From Tenuifilum sp040752515 (GTDB lineage: Bacteria > Bacteroidota > Bacteroidia > Bacteroidales > Tenuifilaceae), in assembly GCA_040752515.1 (NCBI GenBank), contig JBFMGQ010000004.1:1-64000 (forward strand): a DNA stretch of 64,000 nucleotides. The letters are read 5' to 3'. Positions 8,767 to 17,407 of this stretch are shown piece by piece. A program made the position numbers and the translations under genes. The notes below the pieces were generated by a model that did not search any database, was not told the DNA's origin, and saw only the letters and a program-made list of their open reading frames with translations. How positions within the stretch are numbered: the first letter of the stretch is position 1; the number at the start of each line of letters is the position of its first letter.

Positions 8767-10068
8767 TTATTCTTTTTGAAATCTTTTTAAATCGCTGCCA
8801 ATATCGCTTCGGAAATACATTTTATCGAATTTAATGCTTTTAGCAAGGCTATAGGATTTTTCAAGGGCCTCATCAATTCCGGAACCCCAAGCAGAACAGG
8901 CAAAAACACGGCCACCCGTGGTTATAAGCTTACCGTTGCTTAAAGTGGTTCCGGCATGGAATAGGATGGCATCATCAAATAAGCTTTTAGGGATAGTAAC
9001 CTCCTTGCCCTTTTCGTAAGAACCCGGGTAACCACCTGAAACAACTATTACCGTTGTAGCTGTTCGGGAATCAACCTCAAGGTTTACCTCTGAAAGTCGG
9101 TTTTGCGCGCAAGCCTGTAAGGCACTTAACAAATCGGATTTTATCCGAAGCATCACCACCTCGGTTTCAGGATCGCCCATACGAACATTGTATTCAATCA
9201 CGTAAGGATTGCCATTTACATTCATCAAACCAATAAAAATAAAGCCTTTGTATGGAATACCATCGGCTTTTAAACCATTGATGGTAGGTTTTACTATACG
9301 CTCCTCAACCTTGCTCATGAAATGGCTATCGGCAAAAGGAACGGGCGATACAGCACCCATACCGCCCGTATTTGGGCCGGTATCGCCATCGCCTATCCGC
9401 TTGTAATCCTTTGCTTCGGGGAGGATTATGTAGGAGTTGCCATCGGTTAGTACAAAGACCGATAGCTCTATCCCGCTAAGGAACTCCTCAATCACAACCT
9501 TTTGGCTTGCCTCGCCAAATTTACCGGCAATGAATTCGGTAAGGTTTTCACAGGCTTCGTTGTAGTCCGATACAATAACTACCCCTTTGCCAGCAGCAAG
9601 TCCATCGGCTTTAAGCACGTAGGGTGGATTGAGGGTTTTAAGAAAATCTTTGGCTTGGTTAAGCGTTTCGGCGGTAAACGTTTTATGGCGGGCTGTAGGA
9701 ATGCCATGCCTGAACATGAACTCCTTGGCAAAATCCTTGCTTCCCTCGAGCATGGCTCCCTTTCTTTGTGGGCCAATTACCGGTATGTGCTGGACACTAC
9801 TATCGGTAATAAACGAATCGTGTATGCCTTTTACCAGTGGCTCCTCAGGGCCAACCACCAACAACTCCACTTGGCTCTCCAGGCAAAACCTCTTAACTGC
9901 ATCAAAGTCGAGCGGGTTGATTGCCACATTTATTCCGTGAATGGCTGTGCCCGGATTGCCCGGTGCAATGTAAAGTTTGCCTAAAAAAGGGCTTTGCGCG
10001 ATTTTCCAGGCCAGGGCATGCTCACGGCCACCTGAACCAAGTAATAGAACATTTACCTTCTTATCCAT
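8767..10068 (-). CDS. purD: Phosphoribosylamine--glycine ligase
   Basis: A 433-residue GAR synthetase, step 2 of de novo purine synthesis: it joins 5-phosphoribosylamine to glycine using ATP. The N-terminus VNVLLLGSGGREHALAWKI is the purD signature. The ATP-grasp region includes KADGLAAGKGVVIV, NTGGMGAVSPVPF and IEYNVRMGDPETEVV. The start at MDKKVNVLLL is chosen because a -7 box lies 24 bases upstream and a longer in-frame extension would run through the promoter. purN is also in this window, at 32.9 kb, but not linked. Confidence 0.95.
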   Translation of the reverse strand: MDKKVNVLLLGSGGREHALAWKIAQSPFLGKLYIAPGNPGTAIHGINVAINPLDFDAVKRFCLESQVELLVVGPEEPLVKGIHDSFITDSSVQHIPVIGPQRKGAMLEGSKDFAKEFMFRHGIPTARHKTFTAETLNQAKDFLKTLNPPYVLKADGLAAGKGVVIVSDYNEACENLTEFIAGKFGEASQKVVIEEFLSGIELSVFVLTDGNSYIILPEAKDYKRIGDGDTGPNTGGMGAVSPVPFADSHFMSKVEERIVKPTINGLKADGIPYKGFIFIGLMNVNGNPYVIEYNVRMGDPETEVVMLRIKSDLLSALQACAQNRLSEVNLEVDSRTATTVIVVSGGYPGSYEKGKEVTIPKSLFDDAILFHAGTTLSNGKLITTGGRVFACSAWGSGIDEALEKSYSLAKSIKFDKMYFRSDIGSDLKRFQKE

Positions 10069-10091
10069 TTTTCCGATAGGGTGTTTGACTA

Positions 10092-10099
10092 CAAAGGTA
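10092..10099 (-). promoter_or_regulatory. Bacteroidota -7 box for purD
   Basis: TACCTTTG on the minus strand, 24 bases before the chosen purD start. Confidence 0.6.
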
Positions 10100-10179
10100 G
10101 TTATCGTTTTAAATTGAAAGCGATTGGTGAAAAACAATTTTTTACATCGAGCTGTAACTTTCCGGTAGCTTAATCGTCG

Positions 10180-10187
10180 TACATTTG
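10180..10187 (+). promoter_or_regulatory. Bacteroidota -7 box for the ECF sigma gene
   Basis: TACATTTG. It overlaps a possible TTG start at 10185, which argues that the real start is the ATG at 10212. Confidence 0.5.
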
Positions 10188-10211
10188 AAAGCTGAAAACA
10201 TTTATCGGTTC

Positions 10212-10697
10212 ATGACCGCCGAAGAGTTTAACAAATGCGTTGATTTATATTCCGATAGCATTTATCGCTTTGCGCTAAAAATGCTAAAGAATACCGATTT
10301 GGCCATGGACAACGTTCAGGATTGCTTTGAGCGGTTATGGATTAAGCATAGTGAGGTTGAATATACTAAGGCAAAGTCGTACCTGTTTACATCGGCTTAC
10401 CATGCGGCTATTGACACCATTCGGAAGGAAAAGCGAAAGCTGGAGTATGCCGACGAGGCTATTTTTGAACGCTCTACAACCAATAGCTACTCCGATGCCA
10501 AGGAAATAGTTGACAAAGCCGTTGAGAAACTGCCCGAGATTCAGAAATCGGTGCTTTTGCTGCGCGATTACGAGGGGTACTCGTACGAGGAAATTGGCGA
10601 AATTACAGGCCTTAACGAGTCGCAGGTTAAGGTTTACATTTACAGGGCAAGGTTGTTCCTTAAGGAACAGCTCGTAAGTATCGATAATTTGATTTAA
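10212..10697 (+). CDS. ECF-family RNA polymerase sigma factor
   Basis: A 161-residue ECF (group 4) sigma factor. Region 2 includes DLYSDSIYRFALKML and NVQDCFERLW; region 4 includes LPEIQKSVLLLRDYEGYSYEEIGEITG and the recognition helix NESQVKVYIYRAR. It directs RNA polymerase to a small set of promoters, usually in response to envelope or nutrient signals. It lies 4 bases before a one-membrane-segment protein that is probably its anti-sigma partner, and this is followed by an outer-membrane barrel. The ATG is preferred over an upstream TTG that falls inside the promoter. Confidence 0.9.
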   Translation: MTAEEFNKCVDLYSDSIYRFALKMLKNTDLAMDNVQDCFERLWIKHSEVEYTKAKSYLFTSAYHAAIDTIRKEKRKLEYADEAIFERSTTNSYSDAKEIVDKAVEKLPEIQKSVLLLRDYEGYSYEEIGEITGLNESQVKVYIYRARLFLKEQLVSIDNLI

Positions 10698-10701
10698 GGC
10701 T

Positions 10702-11733
10702 ATGACCATTAACCGCAATAACTACGAACTCTTTATCATCGATTATATCGATGGTAGGCTTAGCCCTGAGCTTACCGATGAGTTCATGGCATTCCTTAAC
10801 CAAAATCCCGATATAGCCCATGTAATTGATGGCATAGCCGATATTAAAGTTACCCCAACGCCAGTAAAAGTACCTTTTGCTAAAGAAACCCTTAAGCGTA
10901 CTAATAAGTTGCCAGAATTGACCCTTACCGAGGCCGACTACCTGTGTATTGCTGAGCTGGAAAACGAATTAACTGCCGAAGAGGCTTCACAGTTAAAGGA
11001 ACTGAAAAAAAAGAACCCTGACATCTCAAAATTATCGACCACTTACAGCAAAACCAAGCTAAAAGCCGAGACAAAACCTTACCCCAAAAAGGATAGATTA
11101 AAACACATCCGCATTATTCCTACGTATGCCCGCATTGCCATGGCAATTGCAAGTGTTGCCGCTGTTCTGCTTATAGCGTTCCATGTAAACAATTTGATGG
11201 TTAACATGAACCGCAACAATTTGGTTACCGAACAGCAACCAACCCCAATTGTAACTGAACACCACAATAATCCATCTACAGAAAAAAAGGTAGCAATCGC
11301 ATCAGGTGATGGAGCTGTAACGAAACCAAAGCCAAAAACCTCTGTTAAACTACCCAAACACAATGTTGCAACTGAAAAGATTCAAACCCCTGAACCTACA
11401 ACTGACATTGCCATAAAAGAGGAAGCCATTGAACCAATGGTAACCATTGAACCACAGGTTACGCAGATTACTCAACAAGAACCCCAATCCGATATCAACA
11501 TAAATTCAAATATCAACCTTAGCGGCCAAAACGTTGCTACGGCTAATCGGGTTCAATCCAAAACCAAAGAGTTGACCCTTGGCGATATTGCCCTTAAGGG
11601 CATTCAAAAAATTGCCCAAACAGTTGGTTTTAACATTGAGGTTAAGCAAATTGACGACAATAAGGCAAAAAAAATAGTTGTTGAATCGAAATTGCTGGCC
11701 GTTTCAGCTACAATTTTACCTAAAGAGGAATAA
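10702..11733 (+). CDS. Putative anti-sigma factor, single membrane segment
   Basis: A 343-residue protein. The cytoplasmic N-terminal part (1-145) carries acidic, zinc-finger-like-sized helical regions (ELFIIDYIDGRLSPEL, as in anti-sigma N-termini) but no clear zinc ligands. One membrane segment follows at about 148-170. The periplasmic part is low-complexity, rich in Thr, Pro, Gln and Lys, with a short globular end. The position immediately after an ECF sigma gene and the N-terminal DYIDG(R/K)L pattern indicate an anti-sigma role. Inference: the periplasmic tail senses an envelope signal. Confidence 0.7.
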   Translation: MTINRNNYELFIIDYIDGRLSPELTDEFMAFLNQNPDIAHVIDGIADIKVTPTPVKVPFAKETLKRTNKLPELTLTEADYLCIAELENELTAEEASQLKELKKKNPDISKLSTTYSKTKLKAETKPYPKKDRLKHIRIIPTYARIAMAIASVAAVLLIAFHVNNLMVNMNRNNLVTEQQPTPIVTEHHNNPSTEKKVAIASGDGAVTKPKPKTSVKLPKHNVATEKIQTPEPTTDIAIKEEAIEPMVTIEPQVTQITQQEPQSDININSNINLSGQNVATANRVQSKTKELTLGDIALKGIQKIAQTVGFNIEVKQIDDNKAKKIVVESKLLAVSATILPKEE

Positions 11734-11807
11734 CCCCTGTAACATTTTTCACATTCGGGCGTCGTATGGTAAAAACAACCGAATGTCTAACTAAATCTTA
11801 TAAAGCA

Positions 11808-12887
11808 ATGAAAAAGTTTTTACTTGTGGGATTGATGTTTTCCGTTATTACCCAACTCAGCGCACAGAACAAGGAGAGCATCCTACGGAACCTCGAAAAT
11901 CCCGACACGCTCAAACAGCAAAACGAACAAATTTCAAGCGATAAGCAACCCATGGTAGTTGTTCGCAAAATTGTAAAGGTTGTTGATGGCGATTCAATTA
12001 TTGAGGAACGTATCGATACGGTTACCTCGGTTAATGCTGTTACGGTTGATTCGGACAATATGGCTTGGGTTAACACCATGGGCGATACCATTAAGGCCGC
12101 CAAAGGCGATACCGTTGTTTTTCGCTTGGGAAACAAGAAAATGACCATTATCGACTCAAAAGACAAAGTAATAATTGAGGTACCCGATAAGAAGTCCGAA
12201 AAGCAGAAAGACGAGGATATAACCGAGTACAAGGAGGTTAAGAATTTTAAAGGCCATTGGTCAGGCTTTGAAATGGGCATAAACGGTTTTATGGACAAGA
12301 ACCAGTCCATGACACAAACAGGCGATTTGGCTTGGATGGATTTAAAGCAAGGGCGTTCGTGGAACACCAATATCAACTTTACGCAGTACAGCATTGGCTT
12401 TGGAACCGATAAAGCAGGTCTGGTAACCGGTTTGGGCTTAGAGTTTAACGATTACCATTTTTCAAATCCCATATCGCTTAGGGTTGTGAATGGTGTGACC
12501 GTTGCCGACAGCTCATACATTCAAGCCGGCTACAGGGTTGAAAAAAACAAAATCACCATGTCGCACCTAACCTTGCCATTACTATTGGAATTCCAACTGC
12601 CAATGGGCAGTAAGCGCAAGGATAGAATCTACATATCGGCAGGCGTTATTGGTGGGGTAAGGCTTGGCTCTCATACCAAGGTGGTTTACGACGATGGCTC
12701 GCGCCACAAGGATAAAAACCGCGGCGATTTTAACATTGCCACCCTGCGCTACGGCTTTACCGCTCGCATGGGATACAAGGGTATCAGGCTATTTGCCAAC
12801 TACTACCCTGTTCAGCTTTTTGAAAAGGATAAAGGCCCTGAACTTTACCCATTCTCAATTGGCCTTGTTTTGATTCCATTTGACTAA
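11808..12887 (+). CDS. Outer-membrane beta-barrel protein
   Basis: A 359-residue protein. A signal peptide (MKKFLLVGLMFSVITQLSAQ) is followed by a hydrophilic segment rich in V, D, T and K (20-150) and then a C-terminal barrel-like half (alternating residues, GHWSGFEMGINGF, many aromatic strand ends, ending FSIGLVLIPFD). It resembles PorT-like/outer-membrane barrel families. It is third in the sigma/anti-sigma operon and may be the sigma factor's main target. The start at MKKFLL is chosen for the signal peptide; a 14-residue extension is possible. Confidence 0.7.
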   Translation: MKKFLLVGLMFSVITQLSAQNKESILRNLENPDTLKQQNEQISSDKQPMVVVRKIVKVVDGDSIIEERIDTVTSVNAVTVDSDNMAWVNTMGDTIKAAKGDTVVFRLGNKKMTIIDSKDKVIIEVPDKKSEKQKDEDITEYKEVKNFKGHWSGFEMGINGFMDKNQSMTQTGDLAWMDLKQGRSWNTNINFTQYSIGFGTDKAGLVTGLGLEFNDYHFSNPISLRVVNGVTVADSSYIQAGYRVEKNKITMSHLTLPLLLEFQLPMGSKRKDRIYISAGVIGGVRLGSHTKVVYDDGSRHKDKNRGDFNIATLRYGFTARMGYKGIRLFANYYPVQLFEKDKGPELYPFSIGLVLIPFD

Positions 12888-12908
12888 CCTTACAGCTAAA
12901 AGGATATT

Positions 12909-12938
12909 AAAGGACGGGCTTAAAGCTCGTCCTTTTTG
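12909..12938 (+). terminator. Rho-independent terminator after the sigma operon
   Basis: Arms AAAGGACGGGCTT and AAGCTCGTCCTTT with one G-U pair, followed by a T-rich tract. It lies 21 bases after the barrel gene stop codon. Confidence 0.85.
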
Positions 12939-12947
12939 TTTAACCAA

Positions 12948-13003
12948 GATTTGTCAGTAGAAACAAAAAAACATTTAAACAACTTGTTTCTATCTAACTA
13001 ATC
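12948..13003. repeat. 56-bp palindromic intergenic element, copy A
   Basis: Imperfect palindrome with arms like GATTTGTCAGTAGAAACAA on the left and, read on the other strand, GATTAGTTAGATAGAAACAA on the right. The core between TAGAAACA and TGTTTCTA is A-rich to the left. A second copy (25142-25197) has similar arms in the same order but its core in the opposite orientation. Confidence 0.7.
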
Positions 13004-13072
13004 GCGGCTGAATCTATAATATCTCCATTTAATCCTTTCTCCCAAAATGAACGAAAATAGTAGAACTCTACC

Positions 13073-13080
13073 TATCTTTG
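13073..13080 (+). promoter_or_regulatory. Bacteroidota -7 box for the DUF3267 gene
   Basis: TATCTTTG, 13 bases before the start codon at 13094. Confidence 0.5.
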
Positions 13081-13093
13081 AAAAAATTTGTAA

Positions 13094-13648
13094 ATGAATA
13101 CTACCGACAACCAATTTGAGGAAATAATTGAAGTAGGCAAAGCAAACCGACAAGCACTTTTGATGCTTTTCCCCATTACTGGCTTGGCAGTTGTTCCGTT
13201 TTTACTTATCAATGGATTTGAGCCACTAGTCACCGGTATAATTTACCTGAAGCATCACCAACTCCAAATGTTAATAGCATTTCTTGTACTTATATTTATT
13301 CACGAGGGTTTGCATGGTTTAACATGGGCGTTTTTTGCAAAAAAAGGGTTTAAATCGATTAGCTTTGGCATTAAATGGTCGCACCTGACCCCCTACTGCC
13401 ATTGCAGCGAACCGCTAAAACGGAACCAGTACATACTAGGAGGTATAATGCCAGGATTAGTTACAGGGATACTCCCAATGCTTTTTAGCATTGCATCGGC
13501 CAATGGTTGGCTCTTACTTGCGAGTATTTTTTTCACCGCAGCAGCTGGTGGCGATTTTTTGGTTCTGAAACGGGTTCTTAAATACCCATCAGCCTATATC
13601 TTTATAGATCATCCTAAGGAAATTGGATTCATTGTCATTAAAAGCTAA
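13094..13648 (+). CDS. DUF3267 membrane protein, putative metalloprotease fold
   Basis: A 184-residue protein with about four membrane segments. The segment LVLIFIHEGLHGLTWAFF contains an H-E-x-x-H motif (HEGLH, about 73-77), the zinc-binding pattern of membrane metalloproteases and of the DUF3267 family. A second conserved stretch is ILGGIMPGL (about 116-124). DUF3267 members are thought to resemble site-2-type proteases; no substrate is known. It is a single gene with its own -7 box and lies just beyond palindromic element A. Confidence 0.75.
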   Translation: MNTTDNQFEEIIEVGKANRQALLMLFPITGLAVVPFLLINGFEPLVTGIIYLKHHQLQMLIAFLVLIFIHEGLHGLTWAFFAKKGFKSISFGIKWSHLTPYCHCSEPLKRNQYILGGIMPGLVTGILPMLFSIASANGWLLLASIFFTAAAGGDFLVLKRVLKYPSAYIFIDHPKEIGFIVIKS

Positions 13649-13771
13649 ACCAGCTTGGCAATTGCATAACATCTTATTCTAGGGTATTGTTTATATCAAA
13701 CAACTACATTCCCCTATGGATATTTAGGTTTCTGATTTCTTATCCGGAGAATCATCGTAAACTTTTTCTGC

Positions 13772-13779
13772 TAACTTTG
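13772..13779 (+). promoter_or_regulatory. Bacteroidota -7 box for kbl
   Basis: TAACTTTG, 22 bases before the start codon at 13802. Confidence 0.6.
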
Positions 13780-13801
13780 TGCATAATAAAAAAATACAGC
13801 T

Positions 13802-14998
13802 ATGTACGGAAAAATCAAAACCGATTTACAGCAACAGCTTGAGAATATTAAGGCCGAAGGACTTTACAAAACCGAACGAATTATCACTACACCCCAGGGC
13901 GTTGAGATAGTTGCCAACGGCAAAAAGGTGCTGAACTTTTGCGCCAACAACTACTTAGGTCTTTCATCGCACCCAGCCGTAATTGAGGCTGGCAAAAAAG
14001 CTATCGATGAGTGGGGATTTGGGATGTCGTCGGTGCGGTTCATTTGCGGTACGCAGGACTTACATAAGCAGCTTGAACGCAAATTAAGCGAATTCCTTGG
14101 AACCGAAGATACTATCCTATACTCGTCGGCATTCGATGCCAACGGCGGTATTTTTGAACCCATTCTGGGCGAAGAGGATGCCATCATCTCCGATGAGCTA
14201 AACCACGCTTCAATCATCGACGGAGTTCGGCTTTGTAAGGCTCAACGTTTCCGCTACAAGAACAACGATATGGCCGACCTTGAGGCAAAACTTAAGGAAG
14301 CTGCAAACTGCCGTTACAAGATGATTGTTACCGATGGGGTTTTCTCCATGGATGGAATTATAGCCCAAGTTGATAAGATTTGTGACCTTGCCGAAAAATA
14401 CGATGCACTGGTAATGGTTGACGATTCCCATGCTACAGGTTTTGTGGGTAAAACCGGTCGCGGCACAGCAGAGTACTGCAACGCCATGGGCAGGGTTGAT
14501 GTCATTTCCACCACCTTTGGTAAAGCATTAGGGGGAGCATCGGGTGGCTGTATTTCGGGTCGTAAGGAAATAATCGACATGCTGCGCCAGCGTTCGCGCC
14601 CCTACCTTTTTTCAAACTCGCTTATGCCTTCCATTGCCGGAGCCACTCTCAAGGTACTCAACATGCTTACCGAGACCACTGAGTTGCGCGATAGGCTTTG
14701 GGAAAACACACAGCTTTTCCGAAAAGGAATGACCGAAGCCGGATTCCGGATTGTTGAGGGTGTCCACCCCATTACCCCTATCATGTTTGGCCATCTACCT
14801 AACGATGCCAAGCTGTCGCAGGATTTTGCTGCAGCACTACTCGAAGAGGGAATATACGTAATTGGGTTTTACTACCCTGTTGTACCTAAAGGTAAAGCCC
14901 GCATCAGGGTTCAGATTAGCGCAGCTCACACCCGCGAACACATTCAGTTTGCCATTGAAAAGTTCACCAAGGTGGGCAAGCAATTAGGTGTAATTTAG
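13802..14998 (+). CDS. kbl: Glycine C-acetyltransferase (2-amino-3-ketobutyrate CoA ligase)
   Basis: A 398-residue PLP enzyme of the alpha-oxoamine synthase family. It cleaves 2-amino-3-ketobutyrate with CoA to glycine and acetyl-CoA in threonine breakdown. Visible features are NFCANNYLGLSSHP near the N-terminus, the PLP Asp in VMVDDSHATGFVG (about 208-220), and the PLP Lys241 in TTFGKALGGASGG. Length and motifs fit Kbl better than the related KdsB-like or BioF enzymes. The usual partner threonine dehydrogenase (tdh) is not adjacent. It has its own promoter and a following terminator. Confidence 0.93.
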   Translation: MYGKIKTDLQQQLENIKAEGLYKTERIITTPQGVEIVANGKKVLNFCANNYLGLSSHPAVIEAGKKAIDEWGFGMSSVRFICGTQDLHKQLERKLSEFLGTEDTILYSSAFDANGGIFEPILGEEDAIISDELNHASIIDGVRLCKAQRFRYKNNDMADLEAKLKEAANCRYKMIVTDGVFSMDGIIAQVDKICDLAEKYDALVMVDDSHATGFVGKTGRGTAEYCNAMGRVDVISTTFGKALGGASGGCISGRKEIIDMLRQRSRPYLFSNSLMPSIAGATLKVLNMLTETTELRDRLWENTQLFRKGMTEAGFRIVEGVHPITPIMFGHLPNDAKLSQDFAAALLEEGIYVIGFYYPVVPKGKARIRVQISAAHTREHIQFAIEKFTKVGKQLGVI

Positions 14999-15033
14999 AC
15001 CTTAAGAAGTTATATCATTCTATTTAAGACTAA

Positions 15034-15058
15034 AAAAGGGAGTTTCTCACTCCCTTTT
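15034..15058. terminator. Bidirectional terminator between kbl and the deoxynucleoside kinase
   Basis: AAAAGGGAGT and ACTCCCTTTT with a 5-base loop, and T-rich sequence on the outer side of both strands. It lies between two convergent genes. Confidence 0.85.
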
Positions 15059-15067
15059 CCATTTCTT

Positions 15068-15682
15068 TTAGAATAAACCATGTATCTGCGCATCAATCTT
15101 GTTGATTATAAATCGGAGGTCTTCAGGCTTGTCGGGAAAGTTTAGGTTATCAACATCAATGATTAGTAACTTGCCAAGCTTATAACCTTCAATCCATGCC
15201 TCGTAGCGCTCGTTAAGGCGCTGTAGATAATCGAGGCGGATATTCTTTTCGTAATCGCGACCGCGCTTTTGGATTTGCCTTACCAGGGTTGGCACTGAGG
15301 CCCGAAGGTATATTAGCAGGTCGGGTGGCCTAACCAGCGAGGTCATCAGGTTAAACAGCGATAGGTAGTTTTTAAAATCGCGAGTACTCATAAGCCCCAT
15401 GTCGTGGAGGTTGGGTGCAAAGATGTGGGCATCCTCGTAAATGGTTCTGTCCTGAATAACGTCCTCGCCACTGCGATGTATTTCCACTATCTGGCTAAAG
15501 CGGCTGTTCAGGAAGTAAATCTGGAGGTTGAAACTCCAGCGCTGCATATCCTCGTAAAAATCGTTCAGGTAGGGATTATCGTCAACATCCTCGTACTGGG
15601 GTTTCCACTTGTAGTGCTTGGCCAGTAAACCCGTAAGGGTTGTTTTGCCCGATCCAATATTTCCTGCTACCGCTATATGCAT
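15068..15682 (-). CDS. Deoxynucleoside kinase
   Basis: A 204-residue enzyme of the deoxynucleoside kinase family, which phosphorylates salvage deoxynucleosides with ATP. The P-loop is VAGNIGSGKTTLTGLL (residues 4-19). The ERS-like motif is DRTIYEDAHIFA (about 78-89), and the lid is RQIQKRGRDYEKNIRLDYL (about 134-152). The substrate (dAdo/dGuo or dCyd) cannot be told from sequence alone. It is a single gene, convergent with kbl and upstream of nothing obviously related. Confidence 0.88.
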   Translation of the reverse strand: MHIAVAGNIGSGKTTLTGLLAKHYKWKPQYEDVDDNPYLNDFYEDMQRWSFNLQIYFLNSRFSQIVEIHRSGEDVIQDRTIYEDAHIFAPNLHDMGLMSTRDFKNYLSLFNLMTSLVRPPDLLIYLRASVPTLVRQIQKRGRDYEKNIRLDYLQRLNERYEAWIEGYKLGKLLIIDVDNLNFPDKPEDLRFIINKIDAQIHGLF

Positions 15683-15821
15683 ACCGTAAAACTATTTTTA
15701 TGTTTAATTATTAAAGTTATTGCTTTTAAAGATACAACTTGGATTTTAAAAAGCAAGGCAAAAGAACCATTAGCTTGATGAACATACCAAAACTGTAAAC
15801 AAACACCATTAAAATATTTGA

Positions 15822-17354
15822 CTACTTGCTCTCTGCTTTCCGTCGGTGATGTATTTCAAGCAATTCATCAATATACTCGCGTGTGTTTGAGAGGCGCGGT
15901 ACCTTATTTTGTCCGCCCAGTTTTCCCCGTTGACGCATCCACTCAAAAAACGTACCCTTGGCTGCGGCGTTAACAATTGGGAAATCGAGGGTTACATTTT
16001 TGGCACGTTTGGCCTCGTAATCGGAATTAACCTCGCACAGGGTTGCATCGAGTACACGGGCAAATTCATCAATGCTGCTCGGTTGCTTTTCGAACTCTAT
16101 AAGCCATTCGTGGCATCCCTTTCGGTCGGTTTTCATGAAAACCGGAGCAGCAGTGTACTCGGCTACCAAGGCACCGGTAGCCTTGCAGGCTTTTTCGAGG
16201 GCACGCTCCGCGTTATCGATTATCACCTCCTCCCCAAACACATTGATAAAGTGACGGGTACGACCGGTAATTTTGATTTTATGCGGTGTTTTTGATGTAA
16301 ACGTAACCGTATCGCCTATTAGGTAACGCCAAAGACCGGAGTTGGTGGAAATAACCATGGCGTAGTTCTTCCCTACCTCAACATCGGCAACGGTAAGGGC
16401 TTTAGGATTTGAACTCGAAAGCTCATCGAGTGGGATAAACTCGTAAAAAATGCCGTAATCGAGCATCAATAGCATACTGTCCGAAGTTGGATCATCCTGA
16501 ATGGCAAAGAAACCCTCGCTGGCATTGTATGTTTCCATGTAGTGCATGTTGGGCGATGGAATAATCTTCTGGAACTGTTCACGGTAGGGCGCAAAACTCA
16601 CCCCGCCATGCATGAAAAGCTCAAGGTTTGGCCAAATTTCAAGCAAATTACTTTTCCCTGTATAGCTTAATAAATGTTTTATCATCACCAAATTCCACGA
16701 TGGCACGCCAGCCAGACTGGTTACATTCTCGTTAAGTGTTTCGTGTGTAAGTTTTTCGAGTTTCTCTTCCCAATCGGGGATTAGTGCAACCTTTTGACTA
16801 GGGGTTCTTATAAATTCAGCCCACCATGGCTCATTTTCAATAAGTATAGCCGATAAATCGCCATAAAAGGAGTTCATGTTGAAGTTGTCAACCTGATGGC
16901 TACCACCAAGGGTAAGCCCTTTGCCACTGAATAGGTTGTTTTCGGGGTAAAGGTTCATGTAAATAGCAAGCACATCGCGAGCACCTCTAAAATGGCAGTT
17001 CTCCAACGCCTCGTTGCTAACCGGAATAAACTTGCTTTTGCTTTGGGTAGTACCCGATGACTTGGCAAACCACCTAATATCGCTTGGCCAAAGCAACCGT
17101 TCCTCACCTTGCCTTAACCGTTCAATGTAGGGCTTAATGGTTTCGTAGTCAACAATAGGAACTCGCTTCTGATACTCATCGATAGTTTTGATACTATCGA
17201 ATCCGTAACGGTTCCCGTATTCCGTTCTGGCTCCCTGTTTCAATAGCTCAAGGAGTACATCGCGCTGCACCTCAAAAGGGTATTTCCGGAAAAGATCGAT
17301 ACTATATAAGCGCTTAGTATTAACCCAGTTTAGGATAGAGTTGAGTAAAGGCAT
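15822..17354 (-). CDS. GH3-family acyl-adenylating protein
   Basis: A 510-residue member of the GH3 family, best known from plants, where it joins amino acids to auxin or jasmonate. Conserved features include the phosphate-binding AKSSGTTQSKSKFIPVS (about 104-120), the HMGGVSFAPY-like EL(F)MHGGVSFAPYREQF (about 246-261) and YMETYNASEGFFA (about 273-285). Bacterial GH3 proteins are common in Bacteroidota, with unknown substrates. The neighbours do not suggest a pathway. It is probably a one-gene unit. Confidence 0.85.
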   Translation of the reverse strand: MPLLNSILNWVNTKRLYSIDLFRKYPFEVQRDVLLELLKQGARTEYGNRYGFDSIKTIDEYQKRVPIVDYETIKPYIERLRQGEERLLWPSDIRWFAKSSGTTQSKSKFIPVSNEALENCHFRGARDVLAIYMNLYPENNLFSGKGLTLGGSHQVDNFNMNSFYGDLSAILIENEPWWAEFIRTPSQKVALIPDWEEKLEKLTHETLNENVTSLAGVPSWNLVMIKHLLSYTGKSNLLEIWPNLELFMHGGVSFAPYREQFQKIIPSPNMHYMETYNASEGFFAIQDDPTSDSMLLMLDYGIFYEFIPLDELSSSNPKALTVADVEVGKNYAMVISTNSGLWRYLIGDTVTFTSKTPHKIKITGRTRHFINVFGEEVIIDNAERALEKACKATGALVAEYTAAPVFMKTDRKGCHEWLIEFEKQPSSIDEFARVLDATLCEVNSDYEAKRAKNVTLDFPIVNAAAKGTFFEWMRQRGKLGGQNKVPRLSNTREYIDELLEIHHRRKAESK

Positions 17355-17407
17355 ATATAAAAATTTATCAACTCAAAACTAAGCGTTTTTAAGGAAATAT
17401 CAAAAGT

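Noticed and set aside
9502..9984. 160-residue open frame opposite purD
   Set aside because: Shadow frame of a strongly conserved gene on the other strand; no start context or family support.
11798..12394. 198-residue open frame opposite the barrel gene
   Set aside because: Antisense to a gene with a signal peptide and good context; its own translation shows no domain.
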